8,099 nucleotides of DNA from Actinomycetes bacterium (lineage in GTDB: Bacteria > Actinomycetota > Acidimicrobiia > Acidimicrobiales > RAAP-2). The translations under genes were made by a program, and so were the position numbers. The notes beneath the pieces were generated by a model that saw only the letters and a list, made by a program, of their open reading frames with translations, did no database searches and was not told the DNA's origin. This document shows positions 1 through 6,214 of this stretch, one piece after another (position 1 is the stretch's first letter; each line of letters begins with the position of its first letter). The stretch is from assembly GCA_021850345.1 (NCBI GenBank), contig JAJZMN010000275.1, forward strand, positions 1-8,099, in the 5' to 3' direction.

Positions 1-121
1 AGAGGAGCACGGGGCGCTCGGACTCTGCAGCGACCTCGCGCAGCACGAAGATGGCGTGGGACTCCAAGAGCGCGAGATGGTCGAGGCGTCGGGGAGGGGT
101 GGTCGTGTGATGAGTCGTCAT
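1..121 (-). CDS. cysD: Sulfate adenylyltransferase subunit 2 (CysD), N-terminal fragment
   Basis: The reverse strand opens with an ATG at 121-119 and stays open to the window edge, giving about 40 residues. After a Thr/His/Pro-rich start (MTTHHTTTPPRR) it reads LDHLALLESHAIFVLREVAA and then ESERPVLL. This matches the conserved N-terminus of CysD (LxxLExEAIHIxREVAAExxxPVLL), just before the PP-loop SGGKDS motif, which would lie outside the window. CysD forms ATP sulfurylase with the GTPase CysN and makes adenosine phosphosulfate, the first step of sulfate assimilation. It diverges from the reductase operon and shares its roughly 220-bp intergenic region. No strong Shine-Dalgarno is seen before the ATG, so a nearby alternative start is possible. 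Only the N-terminus is visible, so the call rests on recognising this short conserved block. Confidence 0.82.
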   Translation of the reverse strand, partial: MTTHHTTTPPRRLDHLALLESHAIFVLREVAAESERPVLL

Positions 122-200
122 CGCGTCGCTTTTGCTCGGCTCCCATCGCCTGTTGCTCGTGCCGGTCGCTGGCTGCCGTGGCACCCTGTGCGGACCGACC

Positions 201-229
201 TTGAAATATGACCTTATCAGTCATATATA
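201..229 (+). promoter_or_regulatory. Sigma70-type promoter of the reductase operon
   Basis: A TTGAAA -35 box (201-206) is followed after exactly 17 bp by TATATA (224-229). The spacing is ideal, and the stretch is markedly AT-rich within very GC-rich DNA. Transcription would start around 236-238, about 105 bases before the reductase start. The spacer is almost filled by the dyad at 206-226, so a bound regulator would block RNA polymerase. Confidence 0.62.
206..226. promoter_or_regulatory. Dyad operator between -35 and -10 boxes
   Basis: Perfect inverted repeat: ATATGAC at 206-212 and GTCATAT at 220-226, separated by 7 bases, lying inside the promoter spacer. The arms are centred 14 bp apart, which suits a dimeric repressor. 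It lies between cysD and the reductase operon, so one regulator could control both. The regulator is not identifiable from the site: the arms vaguely resemble ArsR/SmtB-type or CRP/FNR-type half-sites, but neither fits well. Confidence 0.55.
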
Positions 230-237
230 GTGCCTTC

Positions 238-348
238 ATGGCATTGGTTCAAGCAGGCTCCGACGTCGAGCTCGGATCGCACGATCCCTCTGGCTCCCAT
301 GTCGGGCTCGGCTCCCTTTCGGCCGCCACCGCGCCGGAGCAGTGGTAG
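238..348 (+). CDS. Possible leaderless upstream ORF (36 codons)
   Basis: An ATG at 238 lies 8 bases after the -10 box, where transcription from the predicted promoter should begin, so it could be read as a leaderless ORF. It encodes 36 residues, starting MALVQAGSDVELGSHDPSGS and ending in Trp, then TAG at 346-348. The stop sits between the two candidate GTG starts (342 and 351) of the reductase, a geometry suited to translational coupling. It contains six serines and no cysteine, unlike the poly-Cys attenuator peptides described in mycobacterial sulfur operons. No homologue is recognised. Position and geometry are its only support. Confidence 0.28.
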   Translation: MALVQAGSDVELGSHDPSGSHVGLGSLSAATAPEQW

Positions 349-2156
349 CGGTGCCAGGCGACCAGGACGACCGCTACGGCTTCGGATTCCACGGCCGGCA
401 ACGACCGCAGCGCTTCGTGCGACCCTACCGCCACATCGGTGCACTGAATTCGGTGGAGCAGTTGAAGCTCGACCGGCACCCCTTCGAGGTGGCTCGGGCC
501 ATCGTCGAGCGCTACAGCGCCGAGGGTGTCGACGCGCTCATGGCCGTCCCCGGCGAGGTGGAACGCTTGAAATGGGTCGGGCTCTATCCCCAACGCCAAG
601 GCGGCGACGCGTTCATGATGCGGGTGAAGGTGCCGGGGGGCGTGCTGAGCGCGCCCCAGGCACGTGAGATAGGGATTGCCGCCGAGGCGTTCGCGCGCGG
701 CCCCGAGGACCACGCTGTCTTCGGCAACCGCTACGCCGACATCACGACTCGCCAGACCCTGCAGCTTCACTGGCTGCGTATCGAGGACATCCCACGTATC
801 TGGCAGCGCTTCGCCGAGGTCGGGCTGACTACCGTCCAGGCGTGCGGCGACTGCGCGCGCAACGTGACCTGCTGCCCGGTGTCAGGCGTCGACGCCGGCG
901 AGGTCCTGGACGCGCTGGCGGTCGCCCGCGCCATCTCGGCCTACTTCACCGGCAACCGCGACCATGCCAACCTCCCGCGCAAGTTCAAGATCGGCGTCAC
1001 CGGATGCCTCGAGGACTGCGCTCGAGTGGAGATCGACGACATCGGGCTATGGCCGGCGCGAGGGGCTGAGGGCGCCGTCGGCTTCAACATGCTCGTCGGC
1101 GGGGGCCTCTCCGACGGGGAACGGTTGGCCTCCGACATCGACGTCTTCGTCCCTCCCGAGCGGGCGGTGGACCTGTGCCGAGGTGTAGCGGAGGTGTTCG
1201 GCGAGCTCGGCAATCGTGAGCACCGCGGCTTGTCGCGGATGCGCTACCTCGTGCAGGAGCTCGGCCCCGAGGGATTCCGTGCGGAGCTCGCGGCTCGGGT
1301 CGACTTCGAGCTGGCCCCCGCCGGCGAGGAGCTGACCCAGCGGTTCCGAGGTGACCACGTGGGGGTGCACCCCCAGCGCCAACCCGACGTGGTCTACGTC
1401 GGCTGCGCCGTCCCGGTCGGCCGGCTCCACGGTATTGACCTCGTCGACGCGGCTCGGCTGGCCGAGATCTACGGGGACGGGACGGTCCGTCTGGGCCCCG
1501 ACCAGAACCTGGTGCTGTCGGGCATCCCCGAGGAGCGGCTCGACGACCTGCTCGCCGAACCGTTCCTCCAGACGTACTCACCCTTCCCTGGTCCGTTCAC
1601 CCGCGGCGCGGTTGCCTGCACCGGCAGCGAGTTCTGCCGGTTCGCGGTGGTCGAGACCAAGGCCCGAGCGGCGAGCTGGGCCCGAGCGCTCGACGACCGG
1701 CTTGGCCAGCTTCTTGCATCCGAAGGTCCCGACAGCGGTCACGGGCGTGTCGCCGCCGGTGCGGTGCGCGGCACAGATCTCGGGGTGTTCCGTGTCCACT
1801 TCTCCGGCTGCTCGGCATCGTGCGCGCAGCCCCAGATCGCGGACGTGGGGCTCCGGGGCGATATCGCGCATCTCGAGGACCGCATCGTGGAAGCCGCAGA
1901 CGTTGGGTTGGGCGGTTCGCTCGGCCCGGAGCCGGGCTTCATACGTTGGGTCGCGGGCGCCGTGCCCGTCGACCGGCTCCCCGATGCCCTGACGCGGATC
2001 TACGCGCGCTACCTCTCCGATCGTCGCGACGACGAACCGTTCTCCCGATGGGCACGCCGGTACTCGGTCGACGAGCTGCGCTCGGTGCTCGAAGGCGGCG
2101 AGACGCGCGGGCTCCACGACGTGGACGTGACCTGCGACGAGGGAGTGCGGCGATGA
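342..2156 (+). CDS. Siroheme [4Fe-4S] nitrite/sulfite reductase, probably assimilatory sulfite reductase
   Basis: 604 residues with the two-repeat fold of the ferredoxin-type nitrite/sulfite reductase (NirA/SirA) family. The first half shows RLKWVGLYPQR and FMMRVKVPGG, then ACGDCARNVTCCPVSG (Cys168, Arg173) and NLPRKFKIGVTGC (Lys214, Lys216), which hold the expected anion-binding Arg and Lys. The second half has the siroheme/cluster ligands: CTGSEFC (Cys426, Cys432) and SGCSASC (Cys490, Cys494). It catalyses six-electron reduction of sulfite to sulfide or nitrite to ammonium in the cytoplasm. Tyr82 and Cys168 sit where M. tuberculosis SirA has its Tyr-Cys crosslink (motif alignment from memory), and with the cysD neighbour this favours sulfite. 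GTG at 342 has GGAG only 2 bases upstream; GTG at 351 has it 11 bases away, so the true start could be 351. The stop overlaps the next gene by ATGA. SGCSASC differs from the usual SGCPNSC. Confidence 0.93.
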   Translation: MVAVPGDQDDRYGFGFHGRQRPQRFVRPYRHIGALNSVEQLKLDRHPFEVARAIVERYSAEGVDALMAVPGEVERLKWVGLYPQRQGGDAFMMRVKVPGGVLSAPQAREIGIAAEAFARGPEDHAVFGNRYADITTRQTLQLHWLRIEDIPRIWQRFAEVGLTTVQACGDCARNVTCCPVSGVDAGEVLDALAVARAISAYFTGNRDHANLPRKFKIGVTGCLEDCARVEIDDIGLWPARGAEGAVGFNMLVGGGLSDGERLASDIDVFVPPERAVDLCRGVAEVFGELGNREHRGLSRMRYLVQELGPEGFRAELAARVDFELAPAGEELTQRFRGDHVGVHPQRQPDVVYVGCAVPVGRLHGIDLVDAARLAEIYGDGTVRLGPDQNLVLSGIPEERLDDLLAEPFLQTYSPFPGPFTRGAVACTGSEFCRFAVVETKARAASWARALDDRLGQLLASEGPDSGHGRVAAGAVRGTDLGVFRVHFSGCSASCAQPQIADVGLRGDIAHLEDRIVEAADVGLGGSLGPEPGFIRWVAGAVPVDRLPDALTRIYARYLSDRRDDEPFSRWARRYSVDELRSVLEGGETRGLHDVDVTCDEGVRR

Positions 2157-3421
2157 AGCGATACCGGGTGCGCGAGCAGATGAACGGCATCGCGGAGCCG
2201 CCGGGAAAGGTCTGGTTCTGGGAACTTGCGGCCGGTGTGATCGATGCCGACCGCTGCATCCGCTGTGGGACCTGCGTCGCAGCGTGCCCGTCGAATTCGA
2301 TCGGGGTGCACCGGATGACCGGGCTTCCTGAACTGGTGAAGATGTGCACCGGCTGCTCGCTCTGCTGGGATTTCTGCCCCCGTGGCGGCCTGCGCTACGA
2401 GGCGCTGTGGCCGCCGTCGACCCCCGAGGTCACAAAGGCGACCGAGCCGTTCGAGACAGCCTCGGAGGCATCCGTCGGCGCCTGGAAGATCACCGGTGGA
2501 CCGCCCGGTGACGGGCTGGGCGCGCTGCTCGAGCGCTACGCCGTGCGCGCCGGAGTGAAGGCTCCCGGCGTCCAGGATGGCGGCGCGGTGACGGCGATAC
2601 TCTCGGCACTCCTCGCTGCAGGGGAGATCGACGGTGCCGTCGTGTCAAAGCCGAGCAGCGGCCGCGACGAGCCGTGGAAGGGTGTCGCCACCGTTGCCAC
2701 GACCGAAGCGGAGCTCGTGGCAGCGGCCGGCAGCTTCTACAACCAGACGATGGCACTCGCCGAACTGGACCTCTCGCGCTACCCGGCACTGCCGCGGCGA
2801 CCGAAGCTCGCCGTCGTGGGCACCCCGTGCGAAGTGCAGGGCCTGCGCGCGATGCAGGTGCGACCCTGGGCGACGGGCGCACACCGGGTGGACGCAGTGG
2901 TCCTCACGATCGCACTGTTGTGCACCAAGAGCTTCGACTACGAGGCGCTCGTGCTTCGCGAGCTTCGCGATCGGCGCCGTATCGATCTCGAGCGCGTCTC
3001 GAAGATCGACGTCGTGCGCGGCCGGCTCGTCGTCGAGTACCGCGACGGCCAAGTAGCGCTCGACGAGCCGGTGAAGGACTTCCACGGGGCGGCATTGAAG
3101 GGCTGCGAGGAGTGCGCGGACTTCCTTGGGCGTAGTGCGGATCTCTCGGTCGGCAGCGTCGGCTCCACTGTCGGGTGGACCAGCGTGCTCGTGCGTACCG
3201 AGCGCGGCCGACGTGCGTTCGGGAAGGCTCGGGCGCGCCTGGACGTGCGCGAGCTGGACGACGTCGCCGCGCTGCATCGGCTCGACGCGCTGGACAAGCG
3301 CACCGCCCTGCGGGCGCTCCAGCGGCGCTTCGACCCCGACGCCCCGCTCTTCATCGACTACGAGGAGCACGTCCGCGGCTACGACGGCACGCCACGCCAG
3401 CCGGTGCTGATTCGACGATGA
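2153..3421 (+). CDS. FrhB/FpoF-like F420 hydrogenase/dehydrogenase beta-subunit family iron-sulfur flavoprotein
   Basis: 422 residues from the ATG at 2153, which overlaps the reductase stop; the frame stays open upstream to 1820, but that part only shadows the reductase. The N-terminus is a two-cluster ferredoxin: CIRCGTCVAACP (Cys35, 38, 41, 45) and CTGCSLCWDFCP (Cys65, 68, 71, 75). The FrhB-type body has GTPCEVQGLR (223-232), LLCTKSF around Cys257, and GCEECADFLGRSADLSVGSVG (Cys318, Cys321) near the end. Characterised members use FAD to oxidise F420H2 and pass electrons through Fe-S clusters; a homologous domain is fused to the sulfite reductase module in archaeal Fsr. The inferred role here is electron input to the upstream reductase. 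Some FrhB-family enzymes (for example BciB-type chlorophyllide reductases) use ferredoxin, so the donor is not proven. No membrane segments are seen; it is probably cytoplasmic. Confidence 0.88.
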   Translation: MKRYRVREQMNGIAEPPGKVWFWELAAGVIDADRCIRCGTCVAACPSNSIGVHRMTGLPELVKMCTGCSLCWDFCPRGGLRYEALWPPSTPEVTKATEPFETASEASVGAWKITGGPPGDGLGALLERYAVRAGVKAPGVQDGGAVTAILSALLAAGEIDGAVVSKPSSGRDEPWKGVATVATTEAELVAAAGSFYNQTMALAELDLSRYPALPRRPKLAVVGTPCEVQGLRAMQVRPWATGAHRVDAVVLTIALLCTKSFDYEALVLRELRDRRRIDLERVSKIDVVRGRLVVEYRDGQVALDEPVKDFHGAALKGCEECADFLGRSADLSVGSVGSTVGWTSVLVRTERGRRAFGKARARLDVRELDDVAALHRLDALDKRTALRALQRRFDPDAPLFIDYEEHVRGYDGTPRQPVLIRR

Positions 3422-3777
3422 GCGCGAGAGCGTCTCGTGCCGAGCCGGCGTGGCCATGGCTCCACTTGCCCGACGAGCCGATCGGCCAGCGCGACGCCTG
3501 GCGAGCGGCGGTGCGACGCGGGGTGGAGCTGACCGAGGTGGTCGGCGGTCCCGGCGGGATCGCCGAGTGGCTCTGGGCGCGCTGGTCGGTCCTCGGTCGC
3601 GCCGACACGAGCGCAGAGGACCTCAGAGCCGTAGCCCTCGGCTACCGCAGAGAGCTCTGGCTGTGGCTCTTCGGCGACCGGACGTGGACCCAGTGCTGCG
3701 CAGGGCTGATCGGTCGGTTGCGGCGTCGCCAGCCGACCCACGTGCGGGAGCCTGCGGGGCACGGCGAGCGCCGGTGA
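3418..3777 (+). CDS. Small Trp-rich protein of unknown function, third gene of the reductase operon
   Basis: 119 residues from an ATG at 3418 that overlaps the FrhB-like stop by ATGA, so it is very likely translated by coupling. I do not recognise a family. It has nine tryptophans, concentrated in PAWPW (10-14), EWLWARW (50-56) and RELWLWLFGDRTWTQCC (78-94), an adjacent Cys pair (93, 94), and a basic tail (GRLRRR). The pattern looks like amphipathic helices in a soluble protein rather than membrane spans. Its place in the operon suggests an accessory or docking subunit for the reductase/flavoprotein pair, which is inference only. The upstream extension of this frame back to 3175 lies inside the flavoprotein gene and is not credible as coding. 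Confidence 0.75.
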   Translation: MSARASRAEPAWPWLHLPDEPIGQRDAWRAAVRRGVELTEVVGGPGGIAEWLWARWSVLGRADTSAEDLRAVALGYRRELWLWLFGDRTWTQCCAGLIGRLRRRQPTHVREPAGHGERR

Positions 3778-3791
3778 CCGTCCACCTCGCG

Positions 3792-3810
3792 GGTGCGGCT
3801 GCACCGCACC
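3792..3810. repeat. Short hairpin after the reductase operon
   Basis: Perfect 7-bp arms GGTGCGG (3792-3798) and CCGCACC (3804-3810) around a 5-base loop, starting 15 bases after the stop at 3777. It could terminate the operon, but no T tract follows on either strand, so it is not a typical intrinsic terminator. It may instead belong to DNA flanking the transposon right end. Confidence 0.35.
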
Positions 3811-3828
3811 GCACAGCTCCCATGGCGC

Positions 3829-3973
3829 ACCGTTCCTAGACACTGAGCAGGACTGAGTCCTGCCCTGTGGGTGGCCCCGAACGGTCTTGGGCCACCTGGT
3901 CCCCTTCGCTTCCGGTGGGCACTGTGGTCTTACTTCCACCGTCCGGGGTGTGCCGTGTGCACACCGTCGGTGG
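3829..3973 (-). ncRNA. Candidate TnpB omega (guide) RNA scaffold
   Basis: The last ~140 bases of tnpB plus about 7 bases beyond its stop are crowded with inverted repeats: ACCGTTC 3829-3835 with GAACGGT 3879-3885; GCAGGACT 3847-3854 with AGTCCTGC 3856-3863; GGTGGCCC 3870-3877 with GGGCCACC 3889-3896; and a two-step stem CCACCG 3936-3941 with CGGTGG 3968-3973 enclosing GGTGTG 3947-3952 and CACACC 3960-3965. The first and third pairs interlock as a pseudoknot. TnpB omega RNAs are known to come from the tnpB 3' end and right end and to contain a pseudoknot. The guide would be the flanking bases just below 3829, roughly 3809-3828 on the minus strand. Transcription and processing are inferred. Confidence 0.55.
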
Positions 3974-5569
3974 TTGCCTCACGCCTTCCCTTGGCAAAGG
4001 TTCCCTGTGGGTAACGCGCTCGGCCAGTGCGTCAGCTGTCCCAGCTGTCGGAATGGGCCATCCATTGGAGGCACTCGCAGTAGCTCGTTCCCCATCCTCT
4101 GGTGAGGTCCGAGCGCTCGTGCCCCGTCTCCGGATTCGCTGTCCGAGCCCACGTCTCCCGACGGCCACCGATGCCGCATGGTGACCGCTGAGAGAAGCTT
4201 CTGGGTGTTGCGCCTTCAGTGGGGCGAGCCAGTGCTGGCTTCCCCACAAAGAGGTGTAGGCGGGGTCGACGGCGATGACCGCCACCTTGTGGTTGTAGGC
4301 CATCTGGGTGAGCCGGTCACGCAGCTTGGCGGTCGGCAGCCCAAAGATGTGGCGGCGGAAGGTCTTGCCCCTCTTGCCTCGTGAGGGGCGGTTGCCTGAG
4401 TGCTCCCGGCCCTCTGTGCGCTGTGCTTTGAAGTCGAGGTTCTCGATGACGACCGCCCCAGCGTGGTGGGCGTCTGCAAGACCAAGAACCTGTGAGATGA
4501 CATCTCTCACCCGTGCGTCACGAGTCGTAGTGGACAAACCGTCCAAGACAAGGGGAATCGTGATCGGGGTGCCCAGAGGGTTGCCGTAGCAGTCGAGCAC
4601 GCAGAGCGCCAGATGTCCGACGTTCAAGTCGACGGCGACCACCGGCCCGCGCCGGAGCTGGTCCAAGGTGGCGATGGGGACAGCGCCCGTCTTCCATGAG
4701 GCGTCGATGTACCAGCGGCCCTTCTTCGGGTCATGCGAGATGTCGTAGCGGATCGCGCCACCACTTGCTTGCGCCCCAACCTCGTCACCGCGATGAGTGA
4801 AGGTGGCCGGAGCGCTCAGCCGGTAGCGGCCGTGGGGGCGATTGGCCAAGTGGGTGAGCGGCGCAGGGAGCTTAAGCTCGACCCAGTGCTCGATCGGGTG
4901 CCAGCGGATGGTCTCGTTCCCCCACGCCTTGTCCTTCTCACCGTCGGCGGTGATGAACCACCTCGAGGCCTCCCACCCACAGCGCCACTCGGTTTCGCTC
5001 TGGCCGGCGGCACACAGGTTGTGTCGCAGACGCGCCAGTCGCTTCCCGCCCCGACAGACACTTGGGGTGCCGGCCTCGAGTTGTGCCTCGACGTCCTTCA
5101 ACCGTACAGAGAGGACCTGAAGCCGCCGCTGCTTCTCCCAGCGCTCGGCCGGACTCGAGTAGCCGTAGTAGTGGCCCAACTTGGCTCCTGCGGGGGCCTT
5201 GGTACGTCCGGCAAGCTTCTTGGTCCTCGTAGAAAGTGACACCCGCTCGGCTTTCAGGTTTCGCATCGCGAGGCCATAGGCGTCCTCGGTGGTCCTCGTG
5301 ATAGCCCCTGCCCACCGAGACGATGACGCTTTGGTCAGCGCCTGCTTGCGGGAACGGCGTGACTCAGCCCGCTTTTTTGGATCCAAGGCCCCTTCTTTGC
5401 AACGTGCCGCGAGGTCACCTGACGCCAGGGACCCGAGGTGGCTGCCCACGGCAACGAGCACCTGGGCATCGTGGTCGTCCACCCTCAGCCGGGTGCGGAC
5501 CCTGGCGCCGCCGGGAGGCGCCACCACGAAGGGTGCAGCCATCTTGCGCAGCGTCTTCGTGTGGCTCAC
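3836..5569 (-). CDS. tnpB: IS607/IS605-type TnpB-related protein (RNA-guided nuclease family)
   Basis: 577 residues from a GTG at 5569-5567 that overlaps the tnpA stop (GTGA), so translation is probably coupled. The N-terminal part is basic and helical. The RuvC-like core has VVAVDLNVGH (Asp314) and AVVIENLDF (Glu376), the first two catalytic acids, and then AVIAVDPAYTSLWGSQHW near 430-447, where ordinary TnpB has NPAYTSQxCSxCG. No CxxC pairs follow, so the zinc ribbon is absent, and the place of the usual third Asp (DRDxNAA) reads GHHAASVAVGRRGLG (462 on). This resembles the actinobacterial proteins annotated as TnpB-related accessory proteins. TnpB proteins cut DNA guided by omega RNA and help the element persist. 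The ~110-residue C-terminal tail is low in recognisable structure and overlaps the omega RNA region. Whether it cleaves DNA is open. Confidence 0.88.
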   Translation of the reverse strand: MSHTKTLRKMAAPFVVAPPGGARVRTRLRVDDHDAQVLVAVGSHLGSLASGDLAARCKEGALDPKKRAESRRSRKQALTKASSSRWAGAITRTTEDAYGLAMRNLKAERVSLSTRTKKLAGRTKAPAGAKLGHYYGYSSPAERWEKQRRLQVLSVRLKDVEAQLEAGTPSVCRGGKRLARLRHNLCAAGQSETEWRCGWEASRWFITADGEKDKAWGNETIRWHPIEHWVELKLPAPLTHLANRPHGRYRLSAPATFTHRGDEVGAQASGGAIRYDISHDPKKGRWYIDASWKTGAVPIATLDQLRRGPVVAVDLNVGHLALCVLDCYGNPLGTPITIPLVLDGLSTTTRDARVRDVISQVLGLADAHHAGAVVIENLDFKAQRTEGREHSGNRPSRGKRGKTFRRHIFGLPTAKLRDRLTQMAYNHKVAVIAVDPAYTSLWGSQHWLAPLKAQHPEASLSGHHAASVAVGRRGLGQRIRRRGTSARTSPEDGERATASASNGWPIPTAGTADALAERVTHREPLPREGVRQPPTVCTRHTPDGGSKTTVPTGSEGDQVAQDRSGPPTGQDSVLLSV

Positions 5570-6187
5570 GAGACCAGCGTTTCATCCAGATGTGACAGCG
5601 CCCATCGGCCCCACGTCTCTTGCGGCACAGCGCAGTGCCTTCTCTGCCCTGTTGCGAGCCCACGTCTCCCGGAGAGCCGGGCGCAGAACGACGTGAGCAC
5701 CTCGGTCACGTCGCGCACCAAGTCGTCATCGACTTCACCGTCGTCGGTGATCACCAGCCTTCTGCCCGAGGCTGCCAGAGTAGCGTCGACAAGCTCGGTG
5801 TTCATCCTCCCGAGCCGGTCCCCGTGCTCGACCACGACCGTGGTCACCGTCGGGTCCGAAAGCAGGCGACGGAGCTTGGTGCGCGCCCCGTTCATCGCCG
5901 AGCCGACTTCTGCCTCTACCCGGACGGCAGGCTGGCCAGCCTGGGCTGCCCACTCGGAGAGCCGAGCCACCTGACGGTCGAGGTCACCTCGCTGGTCGTG
6001 GGAGGACACCCGGGCGTAGAGACCGAGTGCGTCGCGATGCGTTGGTTGGCGCGTCGGGGGAGACGAGGATGGTCCTCTCGTTCACCCTGATCGCGCGGAC
6101 CGGCAGGGTCCCGTTGCAGAACCAGCGAGAGGCCGTCTGCGGGTGCACCCCTTGCAGCCTCGCCCACTGGGTCACGTTCGCATCCAC
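5566..6187 (-). pseudogene. tnpA: IS607-family serine recombinase TnpA, split by a frameshift
   Basis: Two overlapping minus-strand frames together make one TnpA of about 206 residues. The first (GTG at 6187 to a stop at 5984) carries the MerR-like helix-turn-helix: VTQWARLQGVHPQTASRWF, then TLPVRAIRVNERTILVS. The second (stop at 5566) carries the serine-recombinase domain: LYARVSSHDQRGDLDRQ with the nucleophile Ser at codon 6006-6004, VVVEHGDRLGR with the catalytic Arg, and EVLTSFCARLSGRR. Intact IS607 TnpA has both in one frame. Omitting one C from the run at 6060-6056 (GGGGG on the plus strand) joins them as ILVSPTRQPTHRDALGLYARVSS. So it is a frameshifted gene, a sequencing error in a homopolymer, or a +1 recoding site at a CCC codon. 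TnpA normally excises and inserts the element at GG dinucleotides. Confidence 0.85.
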
Positions 6188-6194
6188 ATGGCAT

Positions 6195-6214
6195 CACTCG
6201 AACGAGTGTTCGTT
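6195..6214. repeat. Overlapping palindromes just upstream of tnpA
   Basis: CACTCG (6195-6200) and CGAGTG (6203-6208) form a perfect repeat around AA. Overlapping it, CGAAC (6199-6203) pairs with GTTCG (6208-6212), and AACGA (6201-6205) with TCGTT (6210-6214). They lie 8-27 bases before the tnpA start. The element's left end is where TnpA binding sites, or an operator for its own MerR-like domain, would be expected. The role is inferred from position. Confidence 0.45.

Noticed and set aside
216..223. ATCAGTCA shared with 6355-6362 in the padR operator
   Set aside because: An 8-base match between two sites with otherwise different arms and spacing is too short to claim a common regulator.
249..770. 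Minus-strand open frame opposite the reductase N-terminus
   Set aside because: Shadow of conserved reductase motifs (LKWVGLYPQR, FMMRV) on the plus strand.
1820..2152. Upstream extension of the flavoprotein reading frame
   Set aside because: It lies wholly inside the reductase C-terminus in another frame and translates to Arg/Pro/Gly-rich sequence with no family resemblance; the ATGA overlap at 2153 and the ferredoxin start fit much better.
2645..3457. 270-codon minus-strand open frame opposite the flavoprotein
   Set aside because: Antisense shadow produced by GC-rich codons; the plus strand has conserved FrhB motifs over the same bases.
3778..3835. Canonical intrinsic terminator after the sulfur operon
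   Set aside because: The only hairpin (3792-3810) has no following T run on either strand.
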